Assembly (NCBI RefSeq): GCF_000787695.1
Contig: NZ_BBPH01000001.1
Location: 1 to 64,000 of the forward strand
From: Paracoccus sp. PAMC 22219
GTDB lineage: Bacteria; Pseudomonadota; Alphaproteobacteria; Rhodobacterales; Rhodobacteraceae
Direction of reading: 5' to 3'
DNA length: 64,000 bases
Every line of letters begins with the position of its first letter. Position 1 is the stretch's first letter. This document shows, one piece after another, positions 10,711-20,545 of the stretch. The position numbers were made by a program, and so were the translations under genes. The notes under the pieces are model-generated. The model made no database searches. It was not told where the DNA came from and saw only the letters and a list, made by a program, of their open reading frames with translations.

Positions 10711-12672
10711 ATGGCCGACGACCTTCTTTCCGGCAATGCCGCCAGCGACGCCTATTCCGCATCCTCGATCGAGGTGCTGGAGGGGCTGGAGCCCGTGCGC
10801 AAGCGTCCCGGCATGTATATCGGCGGCACCGACGAGCGCGCGCTGCACCACCTGGTCGCCGAGATCCTGGACAACTCGATGGACGAGGCCGTGGCGGGCC
10901 ACGCCACCCGCATCGAAGTCGAGCTGATGGCCGATTTCAGCGTCGTCGTGCGCGACAACGGTCGCGGCATTCCCATCGACCCGCACCCCAAGTTCCCCGG
11001 CAAATCCGCGCTGGAGGTGATCCTGTGCACGCTGCATGCAGGGGGCAAGTTCTCGGGCGACACCTATCAGACCTCGGGCGGGTTGCACGGGGTCGGCGCA
11101 TCGGTCGTGAACGCCCTGTCCGACTTGATGGTCGTGCAGGTCGCGCGCAACAAGGAGCTGTTCGAGCAGCGTTTCTCTCGCGGCATCCCGCAGGGGCCGG
11201 TGGCCAAGATCGGCGCGGCCCCGAACCGGCGCGGCACCACCGTGACCTTCCACGCCGACGAGGAGATCTTTGGCCATCACCGCTTCAAGCCCGCGCGGCT
11301 GATGAAGATGGTGAAATCCAAGGCCTACCTGTTCAGCGGCGTCGAGATCCGCTGGAAGACAGAGATCGACGACGGCGAAACCCCGCGCGAGGCCACGTTC
11401 CATTTCCCCGGCGGCCTGGCCGATTACCTGACCGAGACTCTGTCCGGGGCCAGTACCTATTCCGACCGCCCCTTTGCCGGCAGCATCGATTTCAACGCCA
11501 AGTTCGGCGTGCCGGGCAAGGTGGACTGGGCGATCAACTGGACGCCCGCGCGCGACGGCTTCATCCAGTCCTATTGCAACACGGTCCCCACGCCCGAGGG
11601 CGGCACGCATGAGATGGGATTCTGGGCCGCGATCCTGAAGGGCATCCGCACCTATGGCGAGCGCGTCAGCAACAAGAAGGCCGCCCAGATCACCCGCGAG
11701 GATCTGATCATCGGCGGCTGCGCGCTGGTCAGCTGTTTCATCCGCGAACCGGAATTCGTGGGTCAGACCAAGGACCGCCTGGCCACGACCGAGGCTGCCC
11801 GTCTGGTCGAGGGCGCGGTGCGCGACCATTTCGACACCTGGCTGGCCTCGGACACGAAATCGGCCGGCGCGATCCTGGATTTCCTGGTGCTGCGCGCCGA
11901 GGAACGCCTGCGCCGCCGTCAGGAAAAGGAAACCGCCCGCAAGACGGCCACGAAAAAGCTGCGCCTGCCCGGCAAGCTGGTCGATTGCAGCGCCACGAAC
12001 CGCGACGGGACCGAACTGTTCATCGTCGAGGGTGACAGCGCCGGCGGATCGGCCAAGATGGCCCGCGACCGCACCAAACAGGCGCTGCTGCCCTTGCGCG
12101 GCAAGATCCTGAACGTGCTGGGCGCGGCATCGTCCAAGATGGGCGCCAACCAGGAAATAAACGATCTGTGTCAGGCGCTTGGCGTCAGCATGGGAACCCG
12201 TTTCAACGTCGATGACCTGCGTTACGACAAGATCATCATCATGACCGATGCCGATGTCGACGGCGCGCATATCGCTTCGCTGCTGATGACGTTCTTCTTC
12301 ACGCAGATGCGGCCGATGATCGACAAGGGGCACCTGTATCTGGCCTGCCCGCCGCTGTACCGGCTGACCCAGGGGGCGCAGCGGCTGTACGTGTCCGACG
12401 ACGCGGAAAAGGAAAAGATGATGGCCAAGGGCCTGGGCGGTCGCGGCAAGATCGACGTCCAGCGCTTCAAGGGTCTGGGAGAGATGGACGCCAAGGACCT
12501 CAAGGACACGACCATGAACCCGCTGACCCGCAAGCTGATCCGCGTCAGTATCGACGACGACGAGGGCGGCGAGACGGGCGATCTGGTCGAACGTCTGATG
12601 GGCAAGAAGCCCGAATTGCGGTTCGAATACATCCAGGAAAACGCCCGTTTCGTCGAAGAACTGGACGTGTGA
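10711..12672 (+). CDS. parE: DNA topoisomerase IV subunit B
   Basis: ParE is the ATPase subunit of topoisomerase IV, which decatenates daughter chromosomes. The 653 residues carry the GHKL ATP-binding motifs [21 protein letters not shown] and [12 protein letters not shown], the transducer domain, and the TOPRIM motifs [12 protein letters not shown] and DADVDGAHI. The C-terminus ([18 protein letters not shown]) ends as ParE does, without the longer GyrB tail. ATG 10711 is preferred; a GTG at 10699 is in frame. The stop overlaps the GTG of the ynfA-like gene. Confidence 0.95.
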   Translation: MADDLLSGNAASDAYSASSIEVLEGLEPVRKRPGMYIGGTDERALHHLVAEILDNSMDEAVAGHATRIEVELMADFSVVVRDNGRGIPIDPHPKFPGKSALEVILCTLHAGGKFSGDTYQTSGGLHGVGASVVNALSDLMVVQVARNKELFEQRFSRGIPQGPVAKIGAAPNRRGTTVTFHADEEIFGHHRFKPARLMKMVKSKAYLFSGVEIRWKTEIDDGETPREATFHFPGGLADYLTETLSGASTYSDRPFAGSIDFNAKFGVPGKVDWAINWTPARDGFIQSYCNTVPTPEGGTHEMGFWAAILKGIRTYGERVSNKKAAQITREDLIIGGCALVSCFIREPEFVGQTKDRLATTEAARLVEGAVRDHFDTWLASDTKSAGAILDFLVLRAEERLRRRQEKETARKTATKKLRLPGKLVDCSATNRDGTELFIVEGDSAGGSAKMARDRTKQALLPLRGKILNVLGAASSKMGANQEINDLCQALGVSMGTRFNVDDLRYDKIIIMTDADVDGAHIASLLMTFFFTQMRPMIDKGHLYLACPPLYRLTQGAQRLYVSDDAEKEKMMAKGLGGRGKIDVQRFKGLGEMDAKDLKDTTMNPLTRKLIRVSIDDDEGGETGDLVERLMGKKPELRFEYIQENARFVEELDV

Positions 12673-12995
12673 TCCAAACCATCGGCCTGTATGTCGCGGC
12701 GGCCCTGGCCGAGATCGCGGGCTGTTTCGCCTTTTGGGCGTGGTTGCGGCTGGATCGGTCGGCGCTGTGGCTGGTGCCCGGCATGGTCGCGCTGGCGCTG
12801 TTCGCATGGGCGCTGACGCGGGTTCAGGTTGATTTCGCGGGACGCGCCTATGCGGCCTATGGCGGCGTCTACATCGCCACGTCGCTGGCGTGGCTGTGGC
12901 TGGTCGAGGGTCAGACCCCCGGCAGGCTGGACCTGCTGGGGGCGGGATTGTGCATCGCGGGGGCCGCGGTGATCCTGGCGGGCGCCAGGGCGTGA
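12669..12995 (+). CDS. YnfA family (UPF0060) small membrane protein
   Basis: This is a 108-residue protein with four predicted transmembrane helices. It has the family pattern [14 protein letters not shown] in helix 1-2 and [24 protein letters not shown] in the middle. YnfA proteins resemble small multidrug resistance transporters, but their substrate is not firmly known. It starts with a GTG that overlaps the parE stop in a GTGA arrangement, so it is translationally coupled to parE. No functional link to parE is evident. Confidence 0.88.
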   Translation: MIQTIGLYVAAALAEIAGCFAFWAWLRLDRSALWLVPGMVALALFAWALTRVQVDFAGRAYAAYGGVYIATSLAWLWLVEGQTPGRLDLLGAGLCIAGAAVILAGARA

Positions 12996-13005
12996 GGGGT
13001 CGCGC

Positions 13006-13860
13006 CTAGACCCATTTTGCCAAGGGCGGCAGGCTCATCAGCACGGCATCGGCGTTGTGCCCCGTCTCCAGCCCGAACTTGGTGCCGCGGTCATAGACCA
13101 GGTTGTATTCCGCATAGAGCCCGCGATGGATCAGCTGTGCGTCGCGGTCTGCCGCGTCGAACGCCTGCGTCATCCGCGCCTCTGCCAGCGGCAGGAACGC
13201 GGGCAGCAACGCCGCACCCACATCGCGGGTAAAGGCAAAATCGGCCTCCCAGTCCCCGGTGTTCAGATCGTCATAGAATATCCCGCCGACGCCGCGTGCC
13301 CGCCCGCGATGGGGGATGAAGAAATACTCGTCCGCCCAGGCCTTGAAGCGGTCATAGTAGTCCGCCCCGTGCGGCAGGCAAGCATCGCGCAGCGTGTTGT
13401 GGAAATGCGCGGTGTCGTCGGCGTATTCGATGCAGGGGTTCAGGTCGGACCCGCCCCCGAACCACCATGCACCGGGGGTCCAGAACATGCGGGTGTTCAT
13501 GTGTACGGCGGGCGCGTGCGGGTTCTGCATATGCGCGACCAGGCTGATGCCCGACGCCCAGAACCGCGGATCGTCCTCCATGCCCGGGACGCCGCGGGCG
13601 GCCATCGCGGCCTGCGCGCGAGGGGCCAGCGTCCCGTGCACCTCGGACCAATTCACGCCCACCTTCTCGAAGGCGCGGCCGCCGCGCATCACCGACATGA
13701 TGCCGCCGCCGCCATCATCGGCGCGTTCGGTCGGCGTCACCTCGAACCGGCCCGCGGGTGCGTCGCCGGGGGCGCGGTCCTCCAGCGCCTCGAACGCGGC
13801 GGTGATGCGGTCGCGCAGGTCGCGGAACCAAACTGCGGCGCGGTGGCGTTGTTCATCCAT
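13006..13860 (-). CDS. hemF: Oxygen-dependent coproporphyrinogen III oxidase
   Basis: HemF decarboxylates coproporphyrinogen III to protoporphyrinogen IX using O2, in aerobic heme synthesis. The 284 residues contain the signature NPHAPAVHMNTRMFW, the GGGSDLNPCIEY block and HRGRARGVGGIFYDDL. The start ATG at 13860 begins the conserved MDEQ region; the frame remains open upstream to 13908 without conserved sequence. It ends about 10 bases from the convergent ynfA gene and is divergent from the lipoprotein gene. No FNR-type box was noticed in the 74-base divergent gap. Confidence 0.95.
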   Translation of the reverse strand: MDEQRHRAAVWFRDLRDRITAAFEALEDRAPGDAPAGRFEVTPTERADDGGGGIMSVMRGGRAFEKVGVNWSEVHGTLAPRAQAAMAARGVPGMEDDPRFWASGISLVAHMQNPHAPAVHMNTRMFWTPGAWWFGGGSDLNPCIEYADDTAHFHNTLRDACLPHGADYYDRFKAWADEYFFIPHRGRARGVGGIFYDDLNTGDWEADFAFTRDVGAALLPAFLPLAEARMTQAFDAADRDAQLIHRGLYAEYNLVYDRGTKFGLETGHNADAVLMSLPPLAKWV

Positions 13861-13934
13861 GGCGGGCCTCATTCGTGATTTGCCAGCCCCAGGCATCGCG
13901 ACTAGCATCGCCTGCGTCCATAAAGAGAGCCGCC

Positions 13935-14351
13935 ATGCGCCGCAACACCGCCCTTGCCCTTTGTCTTGCCCCCGTCATGGCGCTTGCAGCGTGTGGCACG
14001 CCACAGGAACGCTGCATCAGCCGCAACACCAGCGAATACCGCACCGTCAGCAGCCTGCTGGCCGAGGTCGAGGGCAATCTGTCGCGGGGCTATGCCTGGG
14101 ACGAACGCCAGGTCGTGCGGTCACGCTTTGCGCAATGCGAACGCGTCACCCGCGACCGCGAGGGAAAGGCCCAGATCAGCACCTATGGCTGCTGGCGCGA
14201 CTATGTCGATGTGGAGCGTTTCCGCGTGCCCATCGATCCGGCCGCGGAAACGCGCAAACGCGACGGGTTGGTGGAACGCCAGGCGGCCCTGACGCGCGGC
14301 GCGAATGCCGCCGTGGCCGCCTGCCGCGCCGCCTACCCCGAGGAAACCTAA
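13935..14351 (+). CDS. Small predicted lipoprotein, unknown function
   Basis: This is a 138-residue protein whose N-terminus MRRNTALALCLAPVMALAAC is a lipoprotein signal with the lipobox LAAC. The mature part has several cysteines (CGTPQERC, FAQCERV, YGCWRDY, AACRAAY), which could form disulfides in the periplasm, and is rich in charged residues. No known domain is recognised. ATG 13935 is chosen because it begins the signal peptide and has AGAGAG upstream. The stop interlocks by four bases with the stop of the convergent SDR gene. Confidence 0.75.
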   Translation: MRRNTALALCLAPVMALAACGTPQERCISRNTSEYRTVSSLLAEVEGNLSRGYAWDERQVVRSRFAQCERVTRDREGKAQISTYGCWRDYVDVERFRVPIDPAAETRKRDGLVERQAALTRGANAAVAACRAAYPEET

Positions 14352-15154
14352 AGCACCTGTGAGGTCACGGGGTCGGCCAGGCTGCGGCCACCGTCGACGG
14401 TGACGATCTGGCCGGTGACAAAGCGCGCGCCGTCGCTGACCAGGTAATGCACCGTCTCGGCCAGTTCCTCGGCCGGGGCGATGCGACCCAGGGGGGTGCC
14501 CGCGATGATCTGCGCCCGCTGGTCGGGATTGTCCTTCAGCGCGCATTGCAATTCGTGCGACATCACGCTGCTGAAGCTGACGCCGTTCACGCGGATGCGG
14601 TGCGGCGCCAGGGCCAGCGCCAGCCCGCGCGTCGCCTGCTCCTGCGCCGCGCAGGCGATGGAATAGCCAAGCATAGACGGGATCGGCCGCCGCGCCGCCA
14701 GGGTCGAGATATTGACGATCGCCCCGGTCTGGGCGCTTGGCCCCTCGCCCTCGGCCTGGCGGATCATGCGTTTCGCGACCATCTGCGACAGGCGCAGACC
14801 GGCCAGCATGTTCTGGCGCAGCATCTCCTCCAGCGCGTCCATGTCGGTGTCCAGCGGGTCGCTGCCCCGCACGAAGCGGTGGGCGTTCACCAGGATGTCG
14901 ACACGGTCGAACGCGTCCAGCGTCGCCGACAACAGGTTCGCCATCGCCAGCTTTTCCGACATGTTGCCGACGAAATGGCGCACCAGGCTTTCGTCGTCGG
15001 CATAATCCGATACAGCCGACTGCAGCGCCTGTTCATCGCCGTCGGCGAACATGACCGACGCGCCGCGTTCGGCCAGATGCCGCGCAATGGCCAGGCCCAC
15101 GCCGCGCCCGGCCCCGGTGACGATGGCCGTCTTGCCCTGGATCGACAGCGTCAC
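14348..15154 (-). CDS. SDR family protein with altered catalytic motif
   Basis: This is a 268-residue Rossmann-fold short-chain dehydrogenase/reductase. The cofactor motif TGAGRGVGLAIA is intact near residue 13, and the strand-5 serine region is IVNISTLAA. The expected YxxxK reads YSIAC, so the catalytic lysine is replaced by cysteine. The NNAG motif reads VNAH. The C-terminus TVDGGRSLADPV is FabG-like. It may therefore be a non-classical or inactive SDR. It starts with GTG overlapping the stop of the upstream methyltransferase (GTGA), so the two are coupled. Its substrate is unknown. Confidence 0.8.
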   Translation of the reverse strand: MTLSIQGKTAIVTGAGRGVGLAIARHLAERGASVMFADGDEQALQSAVSDYADDESLVRHFVGNMSEKLAMANLLSATLDAFDRVDILVNAHRFVRGSDPLDTDMDALEEMLRQNMLAGLRLSQMVAKRMIRQAEGEGPSAQTGAIVNISTLAARRPIPSMLGYSIACAAQEQATRGLALALAPHRIRVNGVSFSSVMSHELQCALKDNPDQRAQIIAGTPLGRIAPAEELAETVHYLVSDGARFVTGQIVTVDGGRSLADPVTSQVL

Positions 15155-16164
15155 CGCCGCTTCCCCTTGGTGCGGACCGTGGCAGTGCCCTTGCCCGCCG
15201 CGGTCGCCTCGATCACCTTGAAGCGGGTGTCGCCGGCGATCTCGTGGACCTGACCGAAATGCTGGGCCAGGACCGATTCGTAAGGCAGGTGCCGGTTGGC
15301 GACCATCCACAGCCGGCCCGCGCCGGTCAGAATGCGCGCCGCGGTGGCGATGAAATCGGCGCCAAGCCGGGGGTCGGCCTGCCGCCCCTCGTGGAACGGC
15401 GGGTTCATGATCACGCCGTTGACCGGTTCGCGCAGGTTGAAATCGCGCGCATCCGCCCAATGGAACCGCGCCCGCGGATCGGTCACGTTCTGCCGGGCCG
15501 AGGTCAGCGCCGCGTGGTCGGCCTCGACCAGATGCAGTTCCGCGATGCCCGGACGGGCCAGCGCCTGCGCGGACAGCCAGCCCCAGCCTGCGCCCAGATC
15601 GACCACGCGGGTCGGCATCTTGGGCGGCAGGTTGTCGGCCAGCATCTTCGATCCCGGATCGATCCCGTCGGCCGAAAAGACACCTGGCAGGGTCACGAAC
15701 CCTGGTTCGACCAGACGCTCGGTCGCGGTCCAGTCGGCAGGCAGACCCGCATCGGGCAGCGTCACCTGAAAGATCTTGCCATGCGCCTTGCTGATGACGT
15801 CGCGCACCTCGGCATGGCCGCGCAGCTCCTTGAGCAGGGAATCGACGCCGTCGGTCTTTTGCCCATCGACCCACAGGGCCGCGCCGGGCGCCAGATGCGC
15901 CGCGGCCAGCGCAAGGCGGGCGCGCGCCGCAGCCTTGGCCCGCGGCAGCCGCACGATGGCCGCGTCGAAACGGCCCGTCGCGTCGGTCTGCACGTCGAAA
16001 CCGCGGGCGGTCAGGCCGTGATGGTCGGGGAAATTCCCCTGGACGATGGTCAGCTGATCGGGGTCGAGGGGGGACAGGTCATCGGCGGCGGTGGCGCCGA
16101 TGAACAGCACCCGGCCTCCGGGATGGCCGTCCGGAAAGGCCAGATCCAGTCGTGATTGGGTCAC
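15151..16164 (-). CDS. Class I SAM-dependent methyltransferase, RsmC-like
   Basis: This is a 337-residue protein with an N-terminal pseudo-methyltransferase-like half and a C-terminal Rossmann methyltransferase half. The SAM-binding motif is VVDLGAGWGWLSAQAL. The catalytic motif NPPFHEGR is typical of N2-guanine RNA methyltransferases such as RsmC (16S rRNA G1207) and RlmG. The two-half layout also fits RsmC. The target position is inferred from the family. The gene ends in a GTGA overlap with the SDR gene. Confidence 0.85.
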   Translation of the reverse strand: MTQSRLDLAFPDGHPGGRVLFIGATAADDLSPLDPDQLTIVQGNFPDHHGLTARGFDVQTDATGRFDAAIVRLPRAKAAARARLALAAAHLAPGAALWVDGQKTDGVDSLLKELRGHAEVRDVISKAHGKIFQVTLPDAGLPADWTATERLVEPGFVTLPGVFSADGIDPGSKMLADNLPPKMPTRVVDLGAGWGWLSAQALARPGIAELHLVEADHAALTSARQNVTDPRARFHWADARDFNLREPVNGVIMNPPFHEGRQADPRLGADFIATAARILTGAGRLWMVANRHLPYESVLAQHFGQVHEIAGDTRFKVIEATAAGKGTATVRTKGKRR

Positions 16165-16168
16165 GCGA

Positions 16169-16486
16169 TTACTCTTTTTCCATGGTGCATTGCAGGGGAT
16201 GCTGCTGGCGGCGGGCCAGCTCCATCACCTGGGCGACCTTCGTCTCGGCCACCTCGTGTGAAAAGATCCCCACGACTGCCAGACCGCGGCGGTGCACGGT
16301 CAGCATGATCTCTATGGCCTGCGCGTGGGTCATGTGGAACAGCCGCTCCAGGACATGCACGACGAATTCCATCGGCGTGAAGTCGTCGTTCAGCAGCAGG
16401 ACCTTGTACATCGGCGGCCGCTGCGATTTCGCGCGGGGCTTGACCGCCAGATCGGATTGGTCATCGGGATTGTCGGGTGCGGTCAT
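16169..16486 (-). CDS. clpS: ATP-dependent Clp protease adaptor ClpS
   Basis: ClpS hands N-degron substrates to ClpAP. The 105-residue form from ATG 16486 contains [20 protein letters not shown], the N-degron-binding pocket region, and the ending [10 protein letters not shown]. In-frame ATGs at 16498 and 16552 are alternatives. A candidate promoter at 16560-16587 would place the transcript start near the 16552 ATG, which favours one of the shorter forms. No clpA lies in the window. Confidence 0.9.
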   Translation of the reverse strand: MTAPDNPDDQSDLAVKPRAKSQRPPMYKVLLLNDDFTPMEFVVHVLERLFHMTHAQAIEIMLTVHRRGLAVVGIFSHEVAETKVAQVMELARRQQHPLQCTMEKE

Positions 16487-16559
16487 CCAGTGCGTCATCG
16501 GGCTGCGGTCGTTCCTGAATGCTGAGGCGAGGGAGGTGGGCGCTGTCGCCATCACCGGA

Positions 16560-16587
16560 AATATAGCGCAATCGCGCCCGGATGAAA
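16560..16587 (-). promoter_or_regulatory. Candidate clpS promoter
   Basis: On the minus strand TTTCAT and TATATT are separated by 16 bases, about 60-70 bases before the likely clpS start. The -35 match is modest. Confidence 0.3.
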
Positions 16588-16666
16588 GCCCCCCGCGCGG
16601 ATGCGCCGCGACCCACACCAAAAGGGGCCCGCCAACGGTACAGACAAAATTAGCGCGATTGCCCGG

Positions 16667-16695
16667 TTTCAAGGATAAAAGACCCGTGCTATTAT
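16667..16695 (+). promoter_or_regulatory. Candidate promoter of the D,D-carboxypeptidase gene
   Basis: TTTCAA (16667-16672) and TATTAT (16690-16695) are separated by exactly 17 bases, 64 bases before the GTG start at 16759. This is a good sigma-70-like match in otherwise GC-rich DNA. Confidence 0.5.
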
Positions 16696-16758
16696 AGGTT
16701 GATTAACGACGGACGTGCGACAAACGACGCGTCCGCTTGAGGCAGAGAGACAGCGACA

Positions 16759-18442
16759 GTGACCCGATTTACCCATGCCTTCCGGCTGCTTTGTCATGCC
16801 GTCCTGGCCGTTGCCCTGTTGGGCCTGCCGGCCGCCGCGGCACCTTTCGCGGCCTATGTGATGGACGCCCGGACGGGCCAGCCCATCTATCGCCAGAATT
16901 CGGATACGCGACTGCATCCTGCCTCGCTGACCAAGATGATGACGCTGTACATGGCGTTCTCGGCCATCGAACGCGGACAGGTCCGGCTGGATTCGAAATT
17001 CACCATCTCGACCAAGGCCGCGAACGAGCCGCCGTCCAAGCTGGGCCTGCGCGCCGGACAACAGATCGAGCTGCGCTATCTGCTGCGCGCCGCGGCGATC
17101 AAGTCGGCCAACGACGCCGCCACCGCCATCGGCGAAGGGCTGGCAGGGTCCGAACAGGCCTTTACCCAGCAGATGACGCAGATGGCACGCGCAATCGGCA
17201 TGAACAACAGCCAGTTCCGCAACGCCCACGGCCTGACGGCCGAAGGCCACTTCTCGACCGCCCATGACATGAGCGTTCTGGGACGCCACCTGTTCTATGA
17301 TTTCCCTCAGTATTACAACCTGTTCTCGCGCCGTTCGGCCGATGCGGGCATCGCGCAGGTCGCATCGACCAATCGGCGGTTCCTGGACGCCTATTCCGGC
17401 GCCGACGGGATCAAGACGGGCTATACGCGGGCGGCGGGTTTCAACCTGACGGCCTCGGCACAGCGCGGCAACCGCCGCCTGATCGCAACCGTCTTCGGCG
17501 GCACCTCCACCGCGCATCGCAACCAGGTGATGACGGAACTGCTGGACAGCAGCTTCACCCGCATCCCCGATCGCGTCCGCGAGGTGCGTCCGCAGGCGCC
17601 GCGCATGCTGGTGCAGGCGACGACGCGCCGCGCCCAGGTCGCCGCCAGCCCGGCGGCAACCCAAGCCGAACCGCAGCGTCTGGTGCTGCAGGCATCGCCC
17701 CCGCCCACAACGCGTCCCGCCGCGGCCGCATCGACCCTGGTCGCCGCAGCCCCGCAGGTCGACCTGACAGAGGCGCTGCGCCGTGCCGGTGCCACCGACG
17801 CGCCCGCAGCACCGCCGGGCGTCGCACTGGCCAGCAGCCAGCGCCCGCGCGCCCGCCCCGGTTCGGCGGCCCCTGCCGCGAGGCGATCCAGCAGGCGCTG
17901 CGACCGCCGTCGCGTCGGATGATGCACCGGCGCAGCAAGCCAGCCTTGCCGCACCCGTGCTGGCCGGATCGGCACGCCCGGCGCCCTCGCCGCGGCGCAC
18001 GGCCAGCATCGCCGCAGTCGCTCAACCAGAGCCCGCAGCCGTTGCCGCCGCTCCGGAACCGCAGATGCGCGCAGCACCCGGCACGCTGTCGCTGGACAGC
18101 TCCACCGCGCCCAAGCCCCGGTCCGAAACCGTGATCCTGGCGGCGATGGGCGAAGGCGACCTTGGCAACCCCGAGGCACTGGAAGTCGTCCGTCGTCCCA
18201 CCGACAGCGGCCGCAACTTTGGCGTCAGCCTGGGTCTCTACACCTCCCAGGCCGAGGCTGACCGCCTGCTGCTGGGCCTGGCCCTGCAGGACGGAAACCT
18301 GTTCGGCGCCGCACGCCGCAACGTCGCCAACACCAATCGCGGTTTCGAACCGCAGTTCGGCAACCTGTCCAAGGGCCATGCCGAACTGGCCTGCGAGCGG
18401 ATGCAAAGCCGGTCCCAGCCCTGCCAAGTCATCGGCAACTGA
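16759..18442 (+). pseudogene. D-alanyl-D-alanine carboxypeptidase with C-terminal SPOR domain, frameshifted
   Basis: This is a periplasmic low-molecular-mass penicillin-binding protein that trims peptidoglycan stem peptides. It has a signal peptide (residues 1-28), the SxxK motif ASLTKM (Ser56, Lys59), SAN (116-118) and KTG (219-221). A long Ala/Pro-rich linker leads to a C-terminal SPOR domain (NFGVSLGLYTSQAEAD) expected to bind denuded glycan at division sites. The frame breaks in the linker. Adding one G after 17880 gives EAIQQAL, and one G after 17900 restores the SPOR frame, for about 561 residues. The start is GTG. A terminator-like hairpin follows at 18468. Confidence 0.85.
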
Positions 18443-18467
18443 CACACCGCAAAATCTGACACGACGT

Positions 18468-18487
18468 CCCCGCCCCCAAAGGCGGGG
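18468..18487 (+). terminator. Hairpin after the carboxypeptidase gene
   Basis: CCCCGCC (18468-18474) pairs with GGCGGGG (18481-18487) across a 6-base loop, 26 bases after the stop codon. Only a weak T-rich tail follows, so termination strength is uncertain. Confidence 0.5.
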
Positions 18488-18546
18488 GCGTTCGCATGTC
18501 CGCATGCGACAACCCGCCCGGTTGGCCTGTCAGACGCCTGACTTAT

Positions 18547-18573
18547 GTTGTTTTCAGAAATTACTGAAACAAC
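18547..18573. promoter_or_regulatory. Inverted repeat, candidate operator of the GbsR-like regulator
   Basis: GTTGTTTTCAG (18547-18557) and CTGAAACAAC (18564-18573) form an inverted repeat with one unpaired T and a 6-base AT-rich centre. It ends 12 bases before the regulator's ATG, in the only AT-rich part of the gap. Autoregulation of the regulator-oxidase operon is inferred from position. Confidence 0.5.
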
Positions 18574-18585
18574 GGGAACAAGCGA

Positions 18586-19152
18586 ATGTCAGTCTCGGCC
18601 TTGCGGCAGGAGTTCATCCTGCATTTCGGCGAAATGGGATCGCGGTGGGGCATCAACCGCACCGTCGGTCAGGTCTATGCCCTGCTGTTCCTGGCCGACG
18701 AACCGTTATGCGCCGATGACATCGTGGCCGCCTTGGGCTTTTCGCGGTCGAACGTGTCGATGGCGCTCAAGGAGCTGCAAAGCTGGAACCTGGTCCGTCT
18801 GCGGCATCAGCAGGACGACCGGCGCGAATTCTTCACCACGCCCGACGACTTTTGGGAGATCGTGCGCACGCTGATCAACGAACGGCGCAAGCGCGAGATC
18901 GACCCGACCCTGACCAAGCTGCGCGAGCTGTCGATGGCCGAACCGGACCCCACCGACCGCGCGGCCCATGCCCGGATCGCGGAACTGCGCCAGCTGATCG
19001 AGCAGATGACCCGGTTCCACGACGACCTCGCCCGGTTCGAGACCGAGCGCCTGGTCGCGATCCTGAACATGGGCGCCCGTCTTGGCCGCCTTGTCGACGG
19101 CGCGGGCAAGCTGATCCCGATCCGCCGCAGCAAACCTCAATCGAAAGGCTGA
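18586..19152 (+). CDS. GbsR/MarR family transcriptional regulator
   Basis: This is a 188-residue winged-helix protein. The DNA-binding region is at about residues 35-85 (FLADEPLCADDIVAALGFSR, then SNVSMALKELQSWNLVRL), followed by a beta wing (DDRREFFTT). The C-terminal part is a long helical dimerisation and possible sensing region. It matches the GbsR-like branch of MarR regulators. It is 4 bases upstream of cioA, so it probably controls and is cotranscribed with the oxidase genes. The signal it senses is unknown. An inverted repeat directly upstream is its likely operator. Confidence 0.85.
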   Translation: MSVSALRQEFILHFGEMGSRWGINRTVGQVYALLFLADEPLCADDIVAALGFSRSNVSMALKELQSWNLVRLRHQQDDRREFFTTPDDFWEIVRTLINERRKREIDPTLTKLRELSMAEPDPTDRAAHARIAELRQLIEQMTRFHDDLARFETERLVAILNMGARLGRLVDGAGKLIPIRRSKPQSKG

Positions 19153-19156
19153 ACCC

Positions 19157-20542
19157 ATGGACCCGCTGATTCTGTCGCGGATTCAATTTGCCGCGAACAT
19201 CTCTTTCCACATCCTGTTTCCTACCATCACCATCGCGCTTGGCTGGGTGCTGTTGTTCTTCAAGCTGCGCTTCAACCGGACGGGCGACGAAAAATGGATG
19301 GACGCCTATCGCTTCTGGGTGAAGGTGTTCGCCCTGTCCTTTGCGCTTGGCGTCGTGTCGGGCATCACCATGTCGTTCCAGTTCGGCACCAACTGGCCCG
19401 GCTTCATGGAGGCTGTGGGCAACGTCGCAGGACCGCTGCTGGCCTATGAGATCCTGACGGCCTTCTTCCTCGAGGCCGCGTTCCTGGGCATCATGCTGTT
19501 CGGCTTTCGCCGCGTGCCGGGCTGGCTGCACACGACGGCCACGGCGCTGGTGGCATTTGGCACGACCCTGTCGGCCTTCTGGATCCTGGTCCTGAACAGC
19601 TGGATGCACACCCCCGCGGGGTATGAACTGCGCGACGGCGTCGTCCATGCGACCGACTGGTTCGCGATCGTCTTCAACCCGTCGATGCCCTATCGCTTGG
19701 CGCACATGCTGCTGGCCTCGGGTCTGACGGTATCCTTCCTGATCGCCGGTTTCTCGGCCATGCGCTGGCTGTGGGGCGACCGCAGCGCGGAGGTCCGCAC
19801 GACGCTGCGGTTCGGCGCGACGCTTGGCGCGATCCTGATCCCGATCCAGATCTATGCCGGCGACATGCACGGCCTGAACACGCTGGAGCATCAGCCCGCC
19901 AAGGTCGCCGCGATGGAGGGCAACTGGGAGACGCAGGGCAACGTGCCCCTGGTCCTGTTCGCCATCCCCGACCAGGAAGCGCGCGAGAACCGGATGGAGA
20001 TCGCCATCCCCAGTGTCGCCTCGCTGATCCTGACGCACAGCCTTGACGGCGAGGTGCCGGGCCTGAATGATTTCGTGGCCGCTGACGGCACCGTCGAACA
20101 CCCGCCCGTGGCGCCGGTCTTTTACGCCTTCCGCGTGATGGTGGGCCTGGGCTTTGCGATGCTGGCGCTGTCCTGGTCGTCGGTCTGGCTGATGCGCCGC
20201 GGCCGCGGCGTCGAGGGGCTGCCCCGCCCGTGGATCTATGCCTTTGTCGGCATGGCCTTTTCGGGCTGGGTCGCGACCCTGGCCGGTTGGTACGTCACCG
20301 AGATCGGGCGCCAGCCCTGGCTGGTTACCGGCGTGCTGACCACCAAGGAGGCCGTCGGTCCGGTGACGGGCGGCATGGTCGCCTCGACCCTTGCGGCCTA
20401 TCTGCTGGTCTATGCGGGGCTGATGGCCGCCTATCTGGGCACGCTGACCTATCTGGCGCGCAAGGCAGCCCGTCACGACCCGCTGACCCCGGATGTCCCG
20501 AAACCCGATGCGGGCATCCGCGTCCTGCAGCCCGGAGAGTAA
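19157..20542 (+). CDS. cioA: Cytochrome bd-type ubiquinol oxidase subunit I (CioA type)
   Basis: This is the quinol- and heme-binding subunit of a bd-family terminal oxidase in the cytoplasmic membrane. At 461 residues it is the short form without the extended Q-loop, which points to the cyanide-insensitive (CIO) type. His18 in the first helix fits the b595 ligand. GDMHGLNTLEHQPAKVAAMEG and the GRQPW motif (TEIGRQPWLVTG) are strongly conserved. About nine hydrophobic segments are visible. It is followed 3 bases later by subunit II. The assignment as CIO rather than CydA rests on length and is not certain. Confidence 0.93.
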   Translation: MDPLILSRIQFAANISFHILFPTITIALGWVLLFFKLRFNRTGDEKWMDAYRFWVKVFALSFALGVVSGITMSFQFGTNWPGFMEAVGNVAGPLLAYEILTAFFLEAAFLGIMLFGFRRVPGWLHTTATALVAFGTTLSAFWILVLNSWMHTPAGYELRDGVVHATDWFAIVFNPSMPYRLAHMLLASGLTVSFLIAGFSAMRWLWGDRSAEVRTTLRFGATLGAILIPIQIYAGDMHGLNTLEHQPAKVAAMEGNWETQGNVPLVLFAIPDQEARENRMEIAIPSVASLILTHSLDGEVPGLNDFVAADGTVEHPPVAPVFYAFRVMVGLGFAMLALSWSSVWLMRRGRGVEGLPRPWIYAFVGMAFSGWVATLAGWYVTEIGRQPWLVTGVLTTKEAVGPVTGGMVASTLAAYLLVYAGLMAAYLGTLTYLARKAARHDPLTPDVPKPDAGIRVLQPGE

Positions 20543-20545
20543 GCG

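Noticed and set aside
10696-12807. A 703-codon open frame antisense to parE
   Set aside because: It mirrors the codon bias of parE and has no recognisable domain.
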